Shown here: positions 8,465 to 20,300 of the stretch, one piece after another
Layout of the letters: every line of letters starts with the position of its first letter
How positions within the stretch are numbered: position 1 is the first letter of the stretch
NCBI RefSeq assembly: GCF_021233055.1
Contig: NZ_CP089541.1
Location: 155,294 to 219,293, forward strand
Origin: Spirosoma oryzicola
Lineage (GTDB): Bacteria > Bacteroidota > Bacteroidia > Cytophagales > Spirosomataceae
Direction of reading: 5' to 3'
Length of the DNA stretch: 64,000 nt
The notes under the pieces: generated by a model
The model's database searches: none
What the model saw: the letters and a program-made list of their open reading frames with translations, nothing else
Told to the model about the DNA's origin: nothing
Program-made: the position numbers and the translations under genes

Positions 8465-9600
8465 AGCTGTACCAGTGTTTTATCCCAATCTTTCCAAACC
8501 GGCTCGTAGCCCTGCCGTCGGATCACCTCGGCCATCTCAGCGGGACTGCGTTCGTCGGAAATGGCGAACTGTTCGAGCGATTGCGGTTCTACCACGTAGC
8601 CCCCCGGATTGGTTTTTGATCCGGCGCTTAAGCTGGTAATTCCCAATTTCAGTACGTGATCGCGGAAGCGGGGCGTTTCGCGGGTGGAAAGCGATAACTC
8701 AACTTCTTCGTTGAACAGACGATAGGCACATATGAGCTGAACCAGATCACGGTCGCTCATGCACCGCTCGAAGGTTTTAGCCGTAATCATATCGTTTTCC
8801 AGCAGATCGATGGGACGCAGACGGGGGAAGGAAACGCTGTAGCGAGTTTGCCAATAAGTCCGTTCCAGGTGTTGCAGATGAGCCGCCGTAAAAAAGCTAT
8901 CCGTACGCCAGTCTTCCAGCCCTAACAAAGCCCCCAGCCCGATGCGATGGATTCCCGCCCGGCCCAGTCGATCCGGTGTTTCAATCCGATACAAAAAATT
9001 TGATTTCTTACCCTTCGGATGGTGATTCCGGTACGTAGCCTGGTGGTACGTTTCCTGGTAGACCAGTACCGTGTTCAAACCTTCGCTGATTAGTTCCTCG
9101 TACTCTGGCTGGTCGAGTGGCTGTACTTCCATCGACACCTGAGCGAAATACTCACGTAGCAGCCGAATGGCGTTTTTCAAATACGGTACGCCGACGGTCT
9201 GGTTGGCTTCCCCCGTCACCAGCAGGATATGTTCGTAGCCCAACTGCTGTACAGCCTCAGCTTCTCGCCGGATTTCGTCGTCGGTTAGCGTCCGGCGCCG
9301 GATTTTGTTGTCCAGACTGAAAGCGCAGTAGGTACAAATATTCTGACACTCGTTCGAAAGGTACAGGGGAGCGTAAAGCTGGACAGTCCGGCCGAAACGT
9401 TGCTGGGTCAATTGATGACTAAGCTGCGCCATCGGTTCCAGGTACGCCTGAGCCGCCGGAGAAATCAGCGCCTTGAAATCGTCGAGTGTACGCCGGGACC
9501 GCGCCAGTGCCTGTTCAACCTGTTGGGGCGTGGTTGCGTAAATGTCGCGCAGAACGGTATTCCAGTCGTACCGATCGAACCAATTATTTTCGTTCCTCAT
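8461..9600 (-). CDS. thiH: 2-iminoacetate synthase ThiH (radical SAM tyrosine lyase)
   Basis: ThiH splits tyrosine into p-cresol and 2-iminoacetate, the C2-N unit of the thiazole ring. The 379-residue protein carries the radical-SAM cluster motif CQNICTYC (Cys85, Cys89, Cys92; CxxxCxxC), followed by [13 protein letters not shown] and a [10 protein letters not shown] segment. Length and order match the ThiH family. The start overlaps the thiG stop by four bases and the end overlaps the thiF start by four, which suggests translational coupling. Using ThiH rather than the oxygen-dependent glycine oxidase ThiO is typical of Bacteroidota, including aerobic ones. Confidence 0.95.
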   Translation of the reverse strand: MRNENNWFDRYDWNTVLRDIYATTPQQVEQALARSRRTLDDFKALISPAAQAYLEPMAQLSHQLTQQRFGRTVQLYAPLYLSNECQNICTYCAFSLDNKIRRRTLTDDEIRREAEAVQQLGYEHILLVTGEANQTVGVPYLKNAIRLLREYFAQVSMEVQPLDQPEYEELISEGLNTVLVYQETYHQATYRNHHPKGKKSNFLYRIETPDRLGRAGIHRIGLGALLGLEDWRTDSFFTAAHLQHLERTYWQTRYSVSFPRLRPIDLLENDMITAKTFERCMSDRDLVQLICAYRLFNEEVELSLSTRETPRFRDHVLKLGITSLSAGSKTNPGGYVVEPQSLEQFAISDERSPAEMAEVIRRQGYEPVWKDWDKTLVQL

Positions 9601-10368
9601 TCGTCCAGGAAAGCGGTTAGTGGACTACTCGCCTGTGCGTAATCAATAGGTTGAGCAAGCCGGGCTTCGTACGCCAGTCGCCCGGCTTCAACGGCGAGCC
9701 GGAAGGCCGTGGCCATCCGAACCGGATTACCCGATACCGCCAGCGCCGTATTGACCAGAACGGCATCGGCTCCCAGTTCCATCGCTGCGGCTGCGTGCGA
9801 CGGAGCGCCCAGCCCCGCATCAACAATCACCGGTACCCGGCTCTGCTCAATGATGATTTCCAGAAAATCCAACGTGCGCAACCCTTTATTAGAACCGATG
9901 GGTGCACCTAGGGGCATAACCGCAGTCACGCCCACATCTTCCAATCGTTTACAAAGCACAGGATCGGCGTGGACATAGGGAAGAATTACGAAACCCAATT
10001 TAACGAGTTCTTCGGCGGCTTTCAGCGTTTCGACGGGGTCGGGCAGCAGGTACTTCGGGTCGGGATGAATTTCTAGTTTCAGCCAGTTCGTTTCCAGCGC
10101 TTCACGGGCCATCTGTGCTGCAAAGACGGCTTCACGAGCCGTCCGAACTCCGGATGTATTGGGCAATAGCTGAATTGACGGGTGTGCCAGATGCGTTAGA
10201 AGATCGTCCTGGTGGTCGTGCGCGTCGATGCGTTTGAGCGCAACGGTAACGAGCTGGGTTCCTGACGCTAATAAGGTAGCCTCCATCTGCTCCGACGAGC
10301 TGAATTTGCCGGTTCCGGTAAACAGCCGGGACGTGAATGTCCGGTCCGCCAGCACCAGCGGTTGGGTT

Positions 10369-10382
<14 letters not shown>
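9597..10382 (-). CDS. thiG: Thiazole synthase ThiG
   Basis: ThiG condenses deoxyxylulose-5-phosphate, iminoacetate and ThiS-thiocarboxylate into the thiazole phosphate. I use the ATG at 10382 ([20 protein letters not shown]), not the longer upstream frame, because this is where family similarity begins and because it overlaps thiE by only 14 bases. Motifs are [16 protein letters not shown], the segment [18 protein letters not shown] with the Schiff-base lysine, [18 protein letters not shown], and the phosphate loops [11 protein letters not shown] and [20 protein letters not shown]. The 261-residue length is normal. The stop overlaps the thiH start (ATGA). Confidence 0.95.
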
Positions 10383-13108
<2,726 letters not shown>

Positions 13109-13302
13109 AGTCGTACGTTTGAGGCTAAACGCAACGCCAGGGGCAACCGGAATCAGAAAGTAAGCGTAGAAATGAGTGCGAAAACCGAAGTGTGTCAGAA
13201 GCAACCACTGATGCGGCTTGCTTTAGGGACAAGTGCCGTGTTACACAAACACAGATGCCAATTGACAGACTAATGAAACGAGTCTAACCCGGTTTTATTC
13301 GC

Positions 13303-13377
13303 GCTTTTCCCTCCGCAGGTATTATCCTGTTCAGGTTCAAAGGGTGATCTCTCAGCCCGTCCGGGCACCCCTAAAGC
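13303..13377 (-). promoter_or_regulatory. TPP riboswitch (THI element)
   Basis: Read on the minus strand the segment has all the conserved THI blocks: AGGGGTGCCCG, GGGCTGAGA, ACCTGAACAGG and AATACCTGCGGAGGGAA. Closing stem P1 is formed by GCTTT (rc of 13373-13377) and AAAGC (rc of 13303-13307). It lies about a dozen bases after the probable transcription start and 195 bases before thiS. Binding of thiamine pyrophosphate should shut off the thi operon. I could not identify the expression platform in the leader between 13109 and 13302. Confidence 0.95.
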
Positions 13378-13394
13378 TTCGCTGTTAAGCGGGG

Positions 13395-13402
13395 CAAATA
13401 TA
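13395..13402 (-). promoter_or_regulatory. Promoter -7 box of the thi operon
   Basis: On the minus strand this reads TATATTTG, a full match to the Bacteroidota -7 consensus TAnnTTTG. It is placed so that transcription would begin just before the riboswitch. No clear TTG -33 element sits at the usual distance. Confidence 0.65.
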
Positions 13403-13664
13403 TAAGATTTATATAATGTGAATCGCTATTCGGTTCTTTTTTTTTGAACAAAGACTATTTTGTATGACGTGGTTCCCTAACTATTTGGTATTATCATCAA
13501 GCTACGGCTTTTGTACAGGACGATACAGGAGATCCCGAAACTAACCTCGATTAGATCGGCCTATTGGCTTGGCTGGGGTAGTAGGAACAATAGGTTTGAA
13601 ACGAAGAAGCTAACCCAAGAAATCCGTTTCTATGCGTACTATTTTCAATAAATAGCTTACCGCT

Positions 13665-14267
13665 TTACGCATGCGTGTGCTCGGGACAGTCTAACCGGAG
13701 CAGGTCTGCCTCCAAGGGAATTTTAAGTAAGCCACAGTAATGAATCTGTCCATCGTACTGGTAGTGTACACACGTTTTGCACATTCGCTGGACAGCAATC
13801 AGGCCGTGCTGGTGCAGCCCGTAAATAAGTGTAAACAAGCTTTCATAAAGCACCGTCTTCTGCCCCCCATCCATTTTACCAATCAACTGGCTAAGTCCAT
13901 TGGCAAAACTACCCGTCTGTTCGACAATTTCCTGACCGGCGGTAGTTAACTGCAAACTATGGCTACGGCTGTCGAAAGGATCCACAACGCGTACCAATAA
14001 TTCTTTTTGAACCAGCACCTTCACCGCATCACTGATGGTCGGTTTTGTCAAGTTAAACTCCTCTGCCAGATACCCTATGCGACACTTGGCTGGTTCGTGA
14101 AAGGCAAGAAACAGCAACACTTGTATTTGAATTGGACTTAGGCCGGTCATGCGGCTTTGCTGCCAGAGCAATGTCCGAAACACCTCGCCAATCCGCTCTA
14201 GCCCCGCCACAATTTTGGCATCAACCGAGCTATTTTGTTGGTTTACGTTAAATATGGAGTCACTCAT
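13665..14267 (-). CDS. MarR-family regulator with a C-terminal cysteine cluster
   Basis: Residues about 20-155 form a MarR winged helix. The recognition region is AEEFNLTKPTISDAVKVLVQ and the wing is VDPFDSRSHSLQLT. After the dimerisation helices a separate tail of about 40 residues carries four cysteines: Cys163 and Cys166 in CKTC, Cys178 in HYCGLL, and Cys194 in LDCPEH. This spacing could bind zinc or an iron-sulfur cluster and make the regulator redox- or metal-responsive; that is inference. The start abuts the stop of the small gene at 14268. A perfect palindrome beside the promoter of the upstream unit (15910-15922) is the likely operator. Confidence 0.87.
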   Translation of the reverse strand: MSDSIFNVNQQNSSVDAKIVAGLERIGEVFRTLLWQQSRMTGLSPIQIQVLLFLAFHEPAKCRIGYLAEEFNLTKPTISDAVKVLVQKELLVRVVDPFDSRSHSLQLTTAGQEIVEQTGSFANGLSQLIGKMDGGQKTVLYESLFTLIYGLHQHGLIAVQRMCKTCVHYQYDGQIHYCGLLKIPLEADLLRLDCPEHTHA

Positions 14268-14534
14268 TCAACTATCACAAGTTTCACAATAAGGCGCGTA
14301 GCCTTCAAAATTTGGCGCAAATTGTCCTCCGGCGCTGACCAGCTTAGATAAAGGAATTTGCTCTCCTGAAGAAAGACCAACCATCTGATTGGTTCCCTTC
14401 CCGCCAACATGCACAATAAGCGCATTCAACGTAATCAGTTCGTGAAACTCGGTAAAATATTGGACTTTTACATACTGCCGATGTTCAACAAGAGCGGTCA
14501 GATAGTCACTAAAAGATAACAAAGATGTTTCCAT
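14268..14534 (-). CDS. Conserved-type small protein with C-terminal CxxC, Rof/Sm-like candidate
   Basis: The 88-residue product has a short helix (SFSDYLTALVEHRQ), then a run of beta strands (VKVQYFTEFHELITLNALIV, MVGLSSGEQIPLSKLVSAGG), and ends FEGYAPYCETCDS. The strand pattern, with a GEQIPL turn, is reminiscent of the Sm/SH3-like fold of Rho-binding antiterminators, but the match is weak and no function should be assumed. The terminal CETC may bind metal, in parallel with the CKTC of the MarR protein encoded directly after it without a gap. The two genes are probably translated together. Confidence 0.7.
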   Translation of the reverse strand: METSLLSFSDYLTALVEHRQYVKVQYFTEFHELITLNALIVHVGGKGTNQMVGLSSGEQIPLSKLVSAGGQFAPNFEGYAPYCETCDS

Positions 14535-14580
14535 ACAAATTAAGCTAAGTCAGTAAGCTGTTATTAAATCTACCCTATCC

Positions 14581-14624
14581 AAAAAAACGATGCGAATGGG
14601 GTCAATAACCAACAACCCCATTCG
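14581..14624 (-). terminator. Intrinsic terminator between 14637 and 14534
   Basis: Perfect nine-base arms (CGAATGGGG at 14593-14601 and its complement at 14616-14624) are followed on the minus strand by a run of seven T (14587-14581). This is a classical terminator after the 255-residue protein gene, and it separates that gene from the CxxC protein and MarR pair. Confidence 0.75.
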
Positions 14625-14636
14625 GCATTGATCGTT

Positions 14637-15404
14637 CTAGTTTCTTTCTACGGTATACGGTAACGACAAACTGCCTGATAACACTCCATATACAGCGTAA
14701 ACTCCCAGCATAGGCTTATCAGCCGTTTCATGATGAGCCCCTGCTTCGCCGTGCGCGGGATGATGCATCTGCAAATAGCACGTAACAGCGTCAAAGCGGA
14801 AATCTGAGCGGTGATTGATCCGGTACGCTGGAATAGCCACCCGAATGGTTTGATCGGCAGTGACGACACCGTAACCCGGCGAATCGAAATAGAGTGGTAC
14901 GCCCGGCGCTGTTTTGGGCAGCACTACCGCTTTGTCATCTCGGCGAAAAGCTTTTACACTCAATCCTCCAGGCACCCGCTTGTCTTCCTGCAAGACTACC
15001 CAGTGAGGATGCCAAACAATCCCGTCGTTGTCAAAGTTGCCGTCGTTATTTTCGTCCCAAAGTGGGGTATCATCCATGTCCGGATGCGAGGTAAGAGCCA
15101 GCGCTACAATGCCCTCGGTGGGTGAGAAACCGACATCCTGCGCTTTGAGTGTTGTTGGGAACACATAGGCCAGTACCGGAGCCCCTTGGGTACCCCCCAC
15201 GGGCTTCGGTGTCGTACGACCAGCCTGACCGCTTACCTGCATACTCATAACGACCATATCCAGATCAGACTGGTAAACAGCCTTCGCCGACGTCAGCTTA
15301 AAGTCGGCATTATTATAAGAAGCTCCCGGCTGTTGTGTTTGGGCCAGCGTTGTACCTGACCAGGCGATCAGCATTAGTAGCAGTACTATTTGTGAATGGT
15401 TCAT
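14637..15404 (-). CDS. Secreted protein of unknown function
   Basis: The 255-residue protein begins with a clear signal peptide ending SGTTLAQ, so it is periplasmic or secreted. The mature part is predicted beta-rich. It contains an acidic segment (DMDDTPLWDENNDGNFDNDG) with alternating Asp/Asn like a calcium-binding loop. Near the C-terminus is a histidine-rich stretch, MHHPAHGEAGAHH, that could bind copper, zinc or nickel. I do not recognise the family. It lies 44 bases after the DUF2024 gene and is closed by an intrinsic terminator, so the two form a unit behind the MarR-type operator. Metal or redox stress is a plausible theme but not shown. Confidence 0.75.
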   Translation of the reverse strand: MNHSQIVLLLMLIAWSGTTLAQTQQPGASYNNADFKLTSAKAVYQSDLDMVVMSMQVSGQAGRTTPKPVGGTQGAPVLAYVFPTTLKAQDVGFSPTEGIVALALTSHPDMDDTPLWDENNDGNFDNDGIVWHPHWVVLQEDKRVPGGLSVKAFRRDDKAVVLPKTAPGVPLYFDSPGYGVVTADQTIRVAIPAYRINHRSDFRFDAVTCYLQMHHPAHGEAGAHHETADKPMLGVYAVYGVLSGSLSLPYTVERN

Positions 15405-15448
15405 AACTTTTGTGCATTGGTTAATGGATAAAAAGGGATCTAGTCGGG

Positions 15449-15709
15449 TTAGCAGCCCTGCATTTCAATGATGTGAAAGCCCTGCTGGGCAATGCTGGTC
15501 TGCACCATCTCGTCGGCTTCTTCTATGTGACAGAAGCGGCATTCTTTAGCAGCCAGGGGTTGCCCGGCTTGTCCTTTCGTCGCCAAGTAGGTCTGCCCAT
15601 ACTCATGAATCGTTGCTTCACTCGTCAACGTAGATGGCACCAGAATGTCGAAGTGCATAATTGACCCGTCTGTACGGGTAACGTAAGTATCAAAAACGGA
15701 AACTTGCAT
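15449..15709 (-). CDS. DUF2024 family protein
   Basis: The 86-residue protein matches DUF2024: an N-terminal strand VSVFDTYVTRTDGSIMHFDI, then a helix (TIHEYGQTYL), ECRFCHIEEAD with a CxxCH motif, and a C-terminal strand GFHIIEMQGC. The family is small and cytoplasmic, and no function is known to me. The CRFCH motif could bind a metal, but it lacks the export signal expected of a cytochrome c. It is the first gene after the promoter and palindrome at 15901-15922, about 185 bases from the predicted start of transcription. Confidence 0.85.
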   Translation of the reverse strand: MQVSVFDTYVTRTDGSIMHFDILVPSTLTSEATIHEYGQTYLATKGQAGQPLAAKECRFCHIEEADEMVQTSIAQQGFHIIEMQGC

Positions 15710-15900
15710 GATTGGTAGGAATTAGCGTTGATTTATAATCTTCGTGATTGGTGTGAGAGCAGCTTCGGTTAGTGCTGCCCTATCCAGATCAGCCAGTGCT
15801 TTACTAGCTGGTCGTACTGGTGCGGTGATTGGACTTCTATTCGGGTAAGCTTTTACGGGCTGTGTTTTCTTGTCATCGTCAGATCGTTACATGTTCGACA

Positions 15901-15908
15901 CAAATATA
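15901..15908 (-). promoter_or_regulatory. Promoter -7 box of the DUF2024/MarR unit
   Basis: The minus strand reads TATATTTG, a full TAnnTTTG match. It points towards the DUF2024 gene, and the next base but one upstream begins a perfect palindrome. Confidence 0.6.
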
Positions 15909-15909
15909 A

Positions 15910-15922
15910 TTAGGAATCCTAA
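15910..15922. promoter_or_regulatory. Palindromic operator candidate for the MarR regulator
   Basis: TTAGGAATCCTAA is a perfect 6+1+6 inverted repeat. It lies directly upstream of the -7 box, where a bound dimer would block RNA polymerase. Its length suits a MarR dimer. Which regulator binds it is inferred from the neighbouring gene. Confidence 0.6.
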
Positions 15923-16489
15923 CTATATTGAAAATGACTATATCTTCTTTTTCAATGCATGATTGATAAAATCTATTTATCAGGAAAGCTCGGCAGAAAA
16001 ATGGCTAGAAGAGGCAACTGTTTTTTACCATTTGATTTGAAACAAGAAGATGCACTAAGATCTGTAACTACGGATTCGACCGCAATCTACTGATCATCAC
16101 TATAACTACTCTAAAGCTTATTAGCCAATCCCTTTTGAGCTATTAAAAACTAAATTGATTTATTTCAATGATACTCCCGGTTCTCTATAGACTTTAACAT
16201 AACTATCTGATTATCATTTTTATAGCATTTATTTGCAAAACTAAATTTACGTGTTCACCTTTGCCTATTCATCAACGCGGTTGCTTTGACAATGCTGCTA
16301 ATAATCACAGATTGATTGCCAGCTAATCATCAGTCATCAGCACACTAACTCCCTTAACTCATGAACACAGTGCACTAAAGATAAGGTTTTCAAGTAGTGA
16401 TTTTTAAACTACATAATCAATAGATCTTATAAAGTAATAAACCCTTATTTTTTAGCGGATCTACGTTCAAGCAAACCTAATTACAGACA
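15923..16489. other. AT-rich intergenic region
   Basis: No gene is seen. An imperfect palindrome with ATTGAAAA/TTTTCAAT arms lies near 15927-15954, upstream of the MarR-unit promoter. The rest is AT-rich leader DNA before the ACT-domain gene, without a clear -7 box. Confidence 0.5.
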
Positions 16490-16741
16490 ATGATACAAGT
16501 GACTTATCATATCTCTGGCTTCGACCGGCTCAATTTTGTCAGCGACATTACCAATAGCGTTCCGCAGGATGAGTCCGTCTTTATCCGAACGCTCAACTTC
16601 GAGGCAGACGGCGTTTTAGCGAATGGTATCCTCACGATTCAAGTGCAGCAGAAAACGCAGCCCATCAGCAACCTGGCTCAACGTTTTTATGCGGTTCCGG
16701 GCGTCATTAGTCTGAGCGAGTCCACAGAACAAGTGCAATAA
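16490..16741 (+). CDS. Stand-alone ACT-domain protein
   Basis: The whole 83-residue protein is one ACT domain of the type found at the end of RelA/SpoT: ISGFDRLNFVSDITNSV, then VFIRTLNFEADGVLANGILT, then LAQRFYAVPGVISLSE. ACT domains bind amino acids or other small ligands and regulate partner proteins. No catalytic domain is attached and no known ACT partner is adjacent. The next gene is the SusC of the sulfonate operon, 570 bases downstream, so a link between them is only a possibility. Confidence 0.7.
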   Translation: MIQVTYHISGFDRLNFVSDITNSVPQDESVFIRTLNFEADGVLANGILTIQVQQKTQPISNLAQRFYAVPGVISLSESTEQVQ

Positions 16742-17313
16742 CAACATAGATAGACCTACGGCAATAGGTCTTCTAGACGTGAACCCAGAACAGCGGCAAC
16801 TGTTCCGGTCAACTTCATACGGCTCTGGTAAACGAAGCGTCGGACCGGCCTCTTTTTTCACATAACCAAACAATACAATGCAAAAACGTTTATTGGCAGA
16901 CGTACTTTTTCTGCCTTTCCCCCAGAATTTACCGCTCCAGTTAATGGTATCTGGCAATCGAGATACCACTGATCATCGCGTCACCGATCCGCCTAGTCTG
17001 CCCGTGAAATCAACCTGTATTGGATAAGGTCCGCTTTGGCTGGAGTGAAACCCAGGGACTATTCCCGTGTGGCGACAAATTTTTAGCGCCAGACATTTTA
17101 AATAATCCCGACTCGCGGGTCTGACCAAACTCCACCGCCTTCGTTCGCAACTTTCTGGTACGCTGGAATTGCTGCGTCTATACGCCCCGAAGATCGCCAT
17201 TGTAGTCGTCGATAAAGTTGATAAAAATTCATCGCAAGAGAGGGCATGCTGGCTAGTGACCAATGAATGCTGCGGTTCGCTGTAGCGCTTCTCGTGCATA
17301 TACCCATCATCAC
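16742..17313 (+). promoter_or_regulatory. Upstream region of the SusC operon with an inverted repeat
   Basis: This 570-base stretch has no convincing gene; a 49-codon frame at 16877-17026 resembles nothing I know. It contains a perfect inverted repeat with eight-base arms (TGGTATCT at 16945-16952 and AGATACCA at 16961-16968, spacer of eight) that could be an operator or leader hairpin. The operon promoter should lie here, but I find no TAnnTTTG box in a good place. Confidence 0.4.
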
Positions 17314-20300
17314 ATGAATAAATCTACTCCACAAGTTTTATCTACATTCATCGTCCACATCGCTTTATTGCTGATACTCTTTTCCACGCAGGTAATAGCC
17401 CAGAATCGGCTCCTCACCGGATCAGTTTCCAGCAAAGATGATAGTAAACCGCTTCCTGGTGCAAACATCATTGTTCAGGGAAGCAACATTGGTGCGCAAA
17501 CCGATGCAGACGGAAAATTTTCGCTTCAAATACCACTGAACGCGACAAAACTGGTGGTTTCGTCCATCGGCTTTCTTAATCAGGAAATTTCTATTACCAA
17601 CGCGGCTACGCTGGCAATCACGCTGTCGGCAGATACCCGTCAACTGAGCGAAGTGATCGTTACGGGCTACTCCAGCGAGAGTCGAAAAGCGTTTACGGGC
17701 TCAGCAGCTAAAATCAACGCGACTCAATTAGAAAATCGACCCGCCCAAAGTCTTGATCAGTTGCTGGGCGGACAGGCGGCAGGGGTCAATATTGTCCAGC
17801 CGAGCAGCGCCCTCAACAACACGCCTGTTTTCCGAATTCGAGGCATAAATTCCATTACGTCCTCGGTGTATCCACTTTTTATCGTTGATGGCGTTACGGT
17901 TTTTACTGGCTCCGCAGGCGGTTCGGTAGGAAATAATCCCTTGTCGGACATAAATCCGTCGGATATCGAAACGATTGATATTCTCAAAGATGCTTCTGCC
18001 ACGGCGATTTACGGCTCACGAGCAGCCAATGGAGTCGTTGTAATCACGACGAAAAAAGGAAAAAAAGGGCGTACCAAAGTAAGCTATGATGGGTGGGTGA
18101 GTTTTAGCAAGCCTTTCAATCTACCAAAATTGTTAGCACCAGCGGACTACGTTGCGATAAAAAACGAAGCGCGGGTAAACGCCGGCCTATCTCCTGGTTT
18201 TGTGTTGGGTAAAAATGCCGACGGTAGTGAAATCGGGACTAACTGGTATGATGTAGCGTATCAGACGGGTGTTTCTCAAAATCACACCATCAGCATTTCG
18301 GGTGCCAATGACGCGACCAGTTATTTTCTGTCGCTTAATCATTCCGATCAGAACGGTATTCTCCGCACGAACACGTTCAAGCGCGATGCCGCCCGTGTCA
18401 ACCTAGAACATACACTGACAAAAGGGATTCGAATCGGTACGAATCTTACATACAGTAAGTCCAGCAACGCGGGTCCTAACTCGGGAGCGATTGGGCCTAA
18501 CTCCATTGCGTCATCGTCGGGGAATAGTGTCAATACGCAGTACATTGGTTTACAGCCACTTGCCCGAATGACGTATATTCTTCCGCCCAATGTCCCTGTC
18601 TACAATGTCAACGGTACGTACAATATCAACACGGCGAATGGTAATATCGGATACGGCCCGAACAGCTCGGCACTCGGTGTTTTTAACGCGTATAACCTGC
18701 AAACCATTTTAGATCTGGACAAAAATACATCCGACAACAATACGCTGATCGGCAGCGTGTTTGCAGAAATTGAACTACTAAAGGATCTGAAACTAAAGAC
18801 CGTTTACGGCCTCGACAACTATGTGGTCGAAAACAAGGAATTCAGAAATCCGTACAGTGGAGATGGCTTCTCGACGAATGGTGTAGCGTCCAATTCCAAC
18901 ACGACTTATTACCGCTCTAACTGGACAAACACGCTTTCCTACGGCACAACCTTTCGGGAAGACCATAATTTGCGAGTACTGATTGGGCATGAAGAAATTT
19001 ACCGCAAAGTGGATGGATGGGGGGCTACACGAACCGGTCTGGCCGATCCGTTCTACACCAATTATCAGGGCGGTTTCACGACGATTACGCCAGCCGCAAC
19101 TGTCTACGCTGAAAATGGAATACGTTCTTTTTTCAGCAACGTGAACTACGATTACAAGCGCAAATACCTGTTTAGTTTCAACTTCCGTCGGGATGGGCTG
19201 TCCGCGTTGGCAGCGGGCAATAAATGGGGGAATTTTGGCGGAGGTTCCGTGGGCTGGAACCTGTCGGAAGAATTCTTTTACAAGCAAGCATCTCTGTCTC
19301 GGATACTGAACGATGTCAAAATCCGGGCCAGCTACGGTATTGTCGGCAACAGCAGCCTAAACGATTACGCAGCGCTGTCGCAGTTTAGCTCCGGCACCTA
19401 CGCGGGGGTAGCCAGCCTGTTTTTCGGGCAAGCGGGTAACCCGGAGTTGCAGTGGGAAACAAGCAAAAAAATAGACATTGGCTTAAACCTGGGGCTTTGG
19501 AATAACCGCGTTACGCTGGAAGCGGATTACTACAAAAATACCATCGACGGGTTGATCCTAAACGCTCCTCAACCCTCTTCCAAAGGGATTCCTGGTAACT
19601 CGATTGCCGCCAACGTGGGATCGCTGTACAATCAGGGAATCGAGCTGGGGATCTCCGCTACCCTGCTTAACAAAGGAAAACTTGGTTGGAACGCCAATGT
19701 CAACATTGCCACTCTCGAAAACAAGGTTACTTCCTTGGGTACCGGGGGCGACATCTACCCGACGAACCTGAGCACATTTGGTATTCAGAACATTACGCGG
19801 GTTGGCTATTCTGTTGGCTCAATTTTCGCCGTACCGACTGCGGGGATCAACCCTACCAACGGCAACAAGCTGTATATCAACCGAAACAACGAGACGGTTC
19901 AGTACAATGCTGTTACCAAAAGCTTCTCGTATCTAGACGGTGGCCCCGCGCCGGTCATTGACAACTACGCAGACGGACGGATTCAAGGTCCATCCTTACC
20001 GACGTATTACGGGGGCTTCAATAACAACCTGACGTACGGTCCGTTCGATTTGACCATTGGCCTTATTTTCTCAGGCGGCAACAAACTATACAACGGGACC
20101 CGGGCTACGCTATCTGATCAGCGGTATTTCAACAACGGCACCTTTATCCTGGATCGCTGGACTACGCCCGGCCAGGTAACCGACATTCCGAAACTGGTTT
20201 GGGGGGACAGCTTCACGGGCGGCTTCTCATCGGCCAACGCTACAAACGTTGAAGATGGCTCGTTTATCAAGCTCAAAAATGTTGCGCTGGGCTACCGTGT

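Noticed and set aside
16877..17026. 49-codon plus-strand frame starting MQKRLLADVLFL
   Set aside because: No family resemblance, overlaps the inverted repeat upstream of SusC, and composition is not protein-like in its second half.
16990..17090. Cobalamin- or SAM-type riboswitch before SusC
   Set aside because: None of the conserved boxes is present on either strand.
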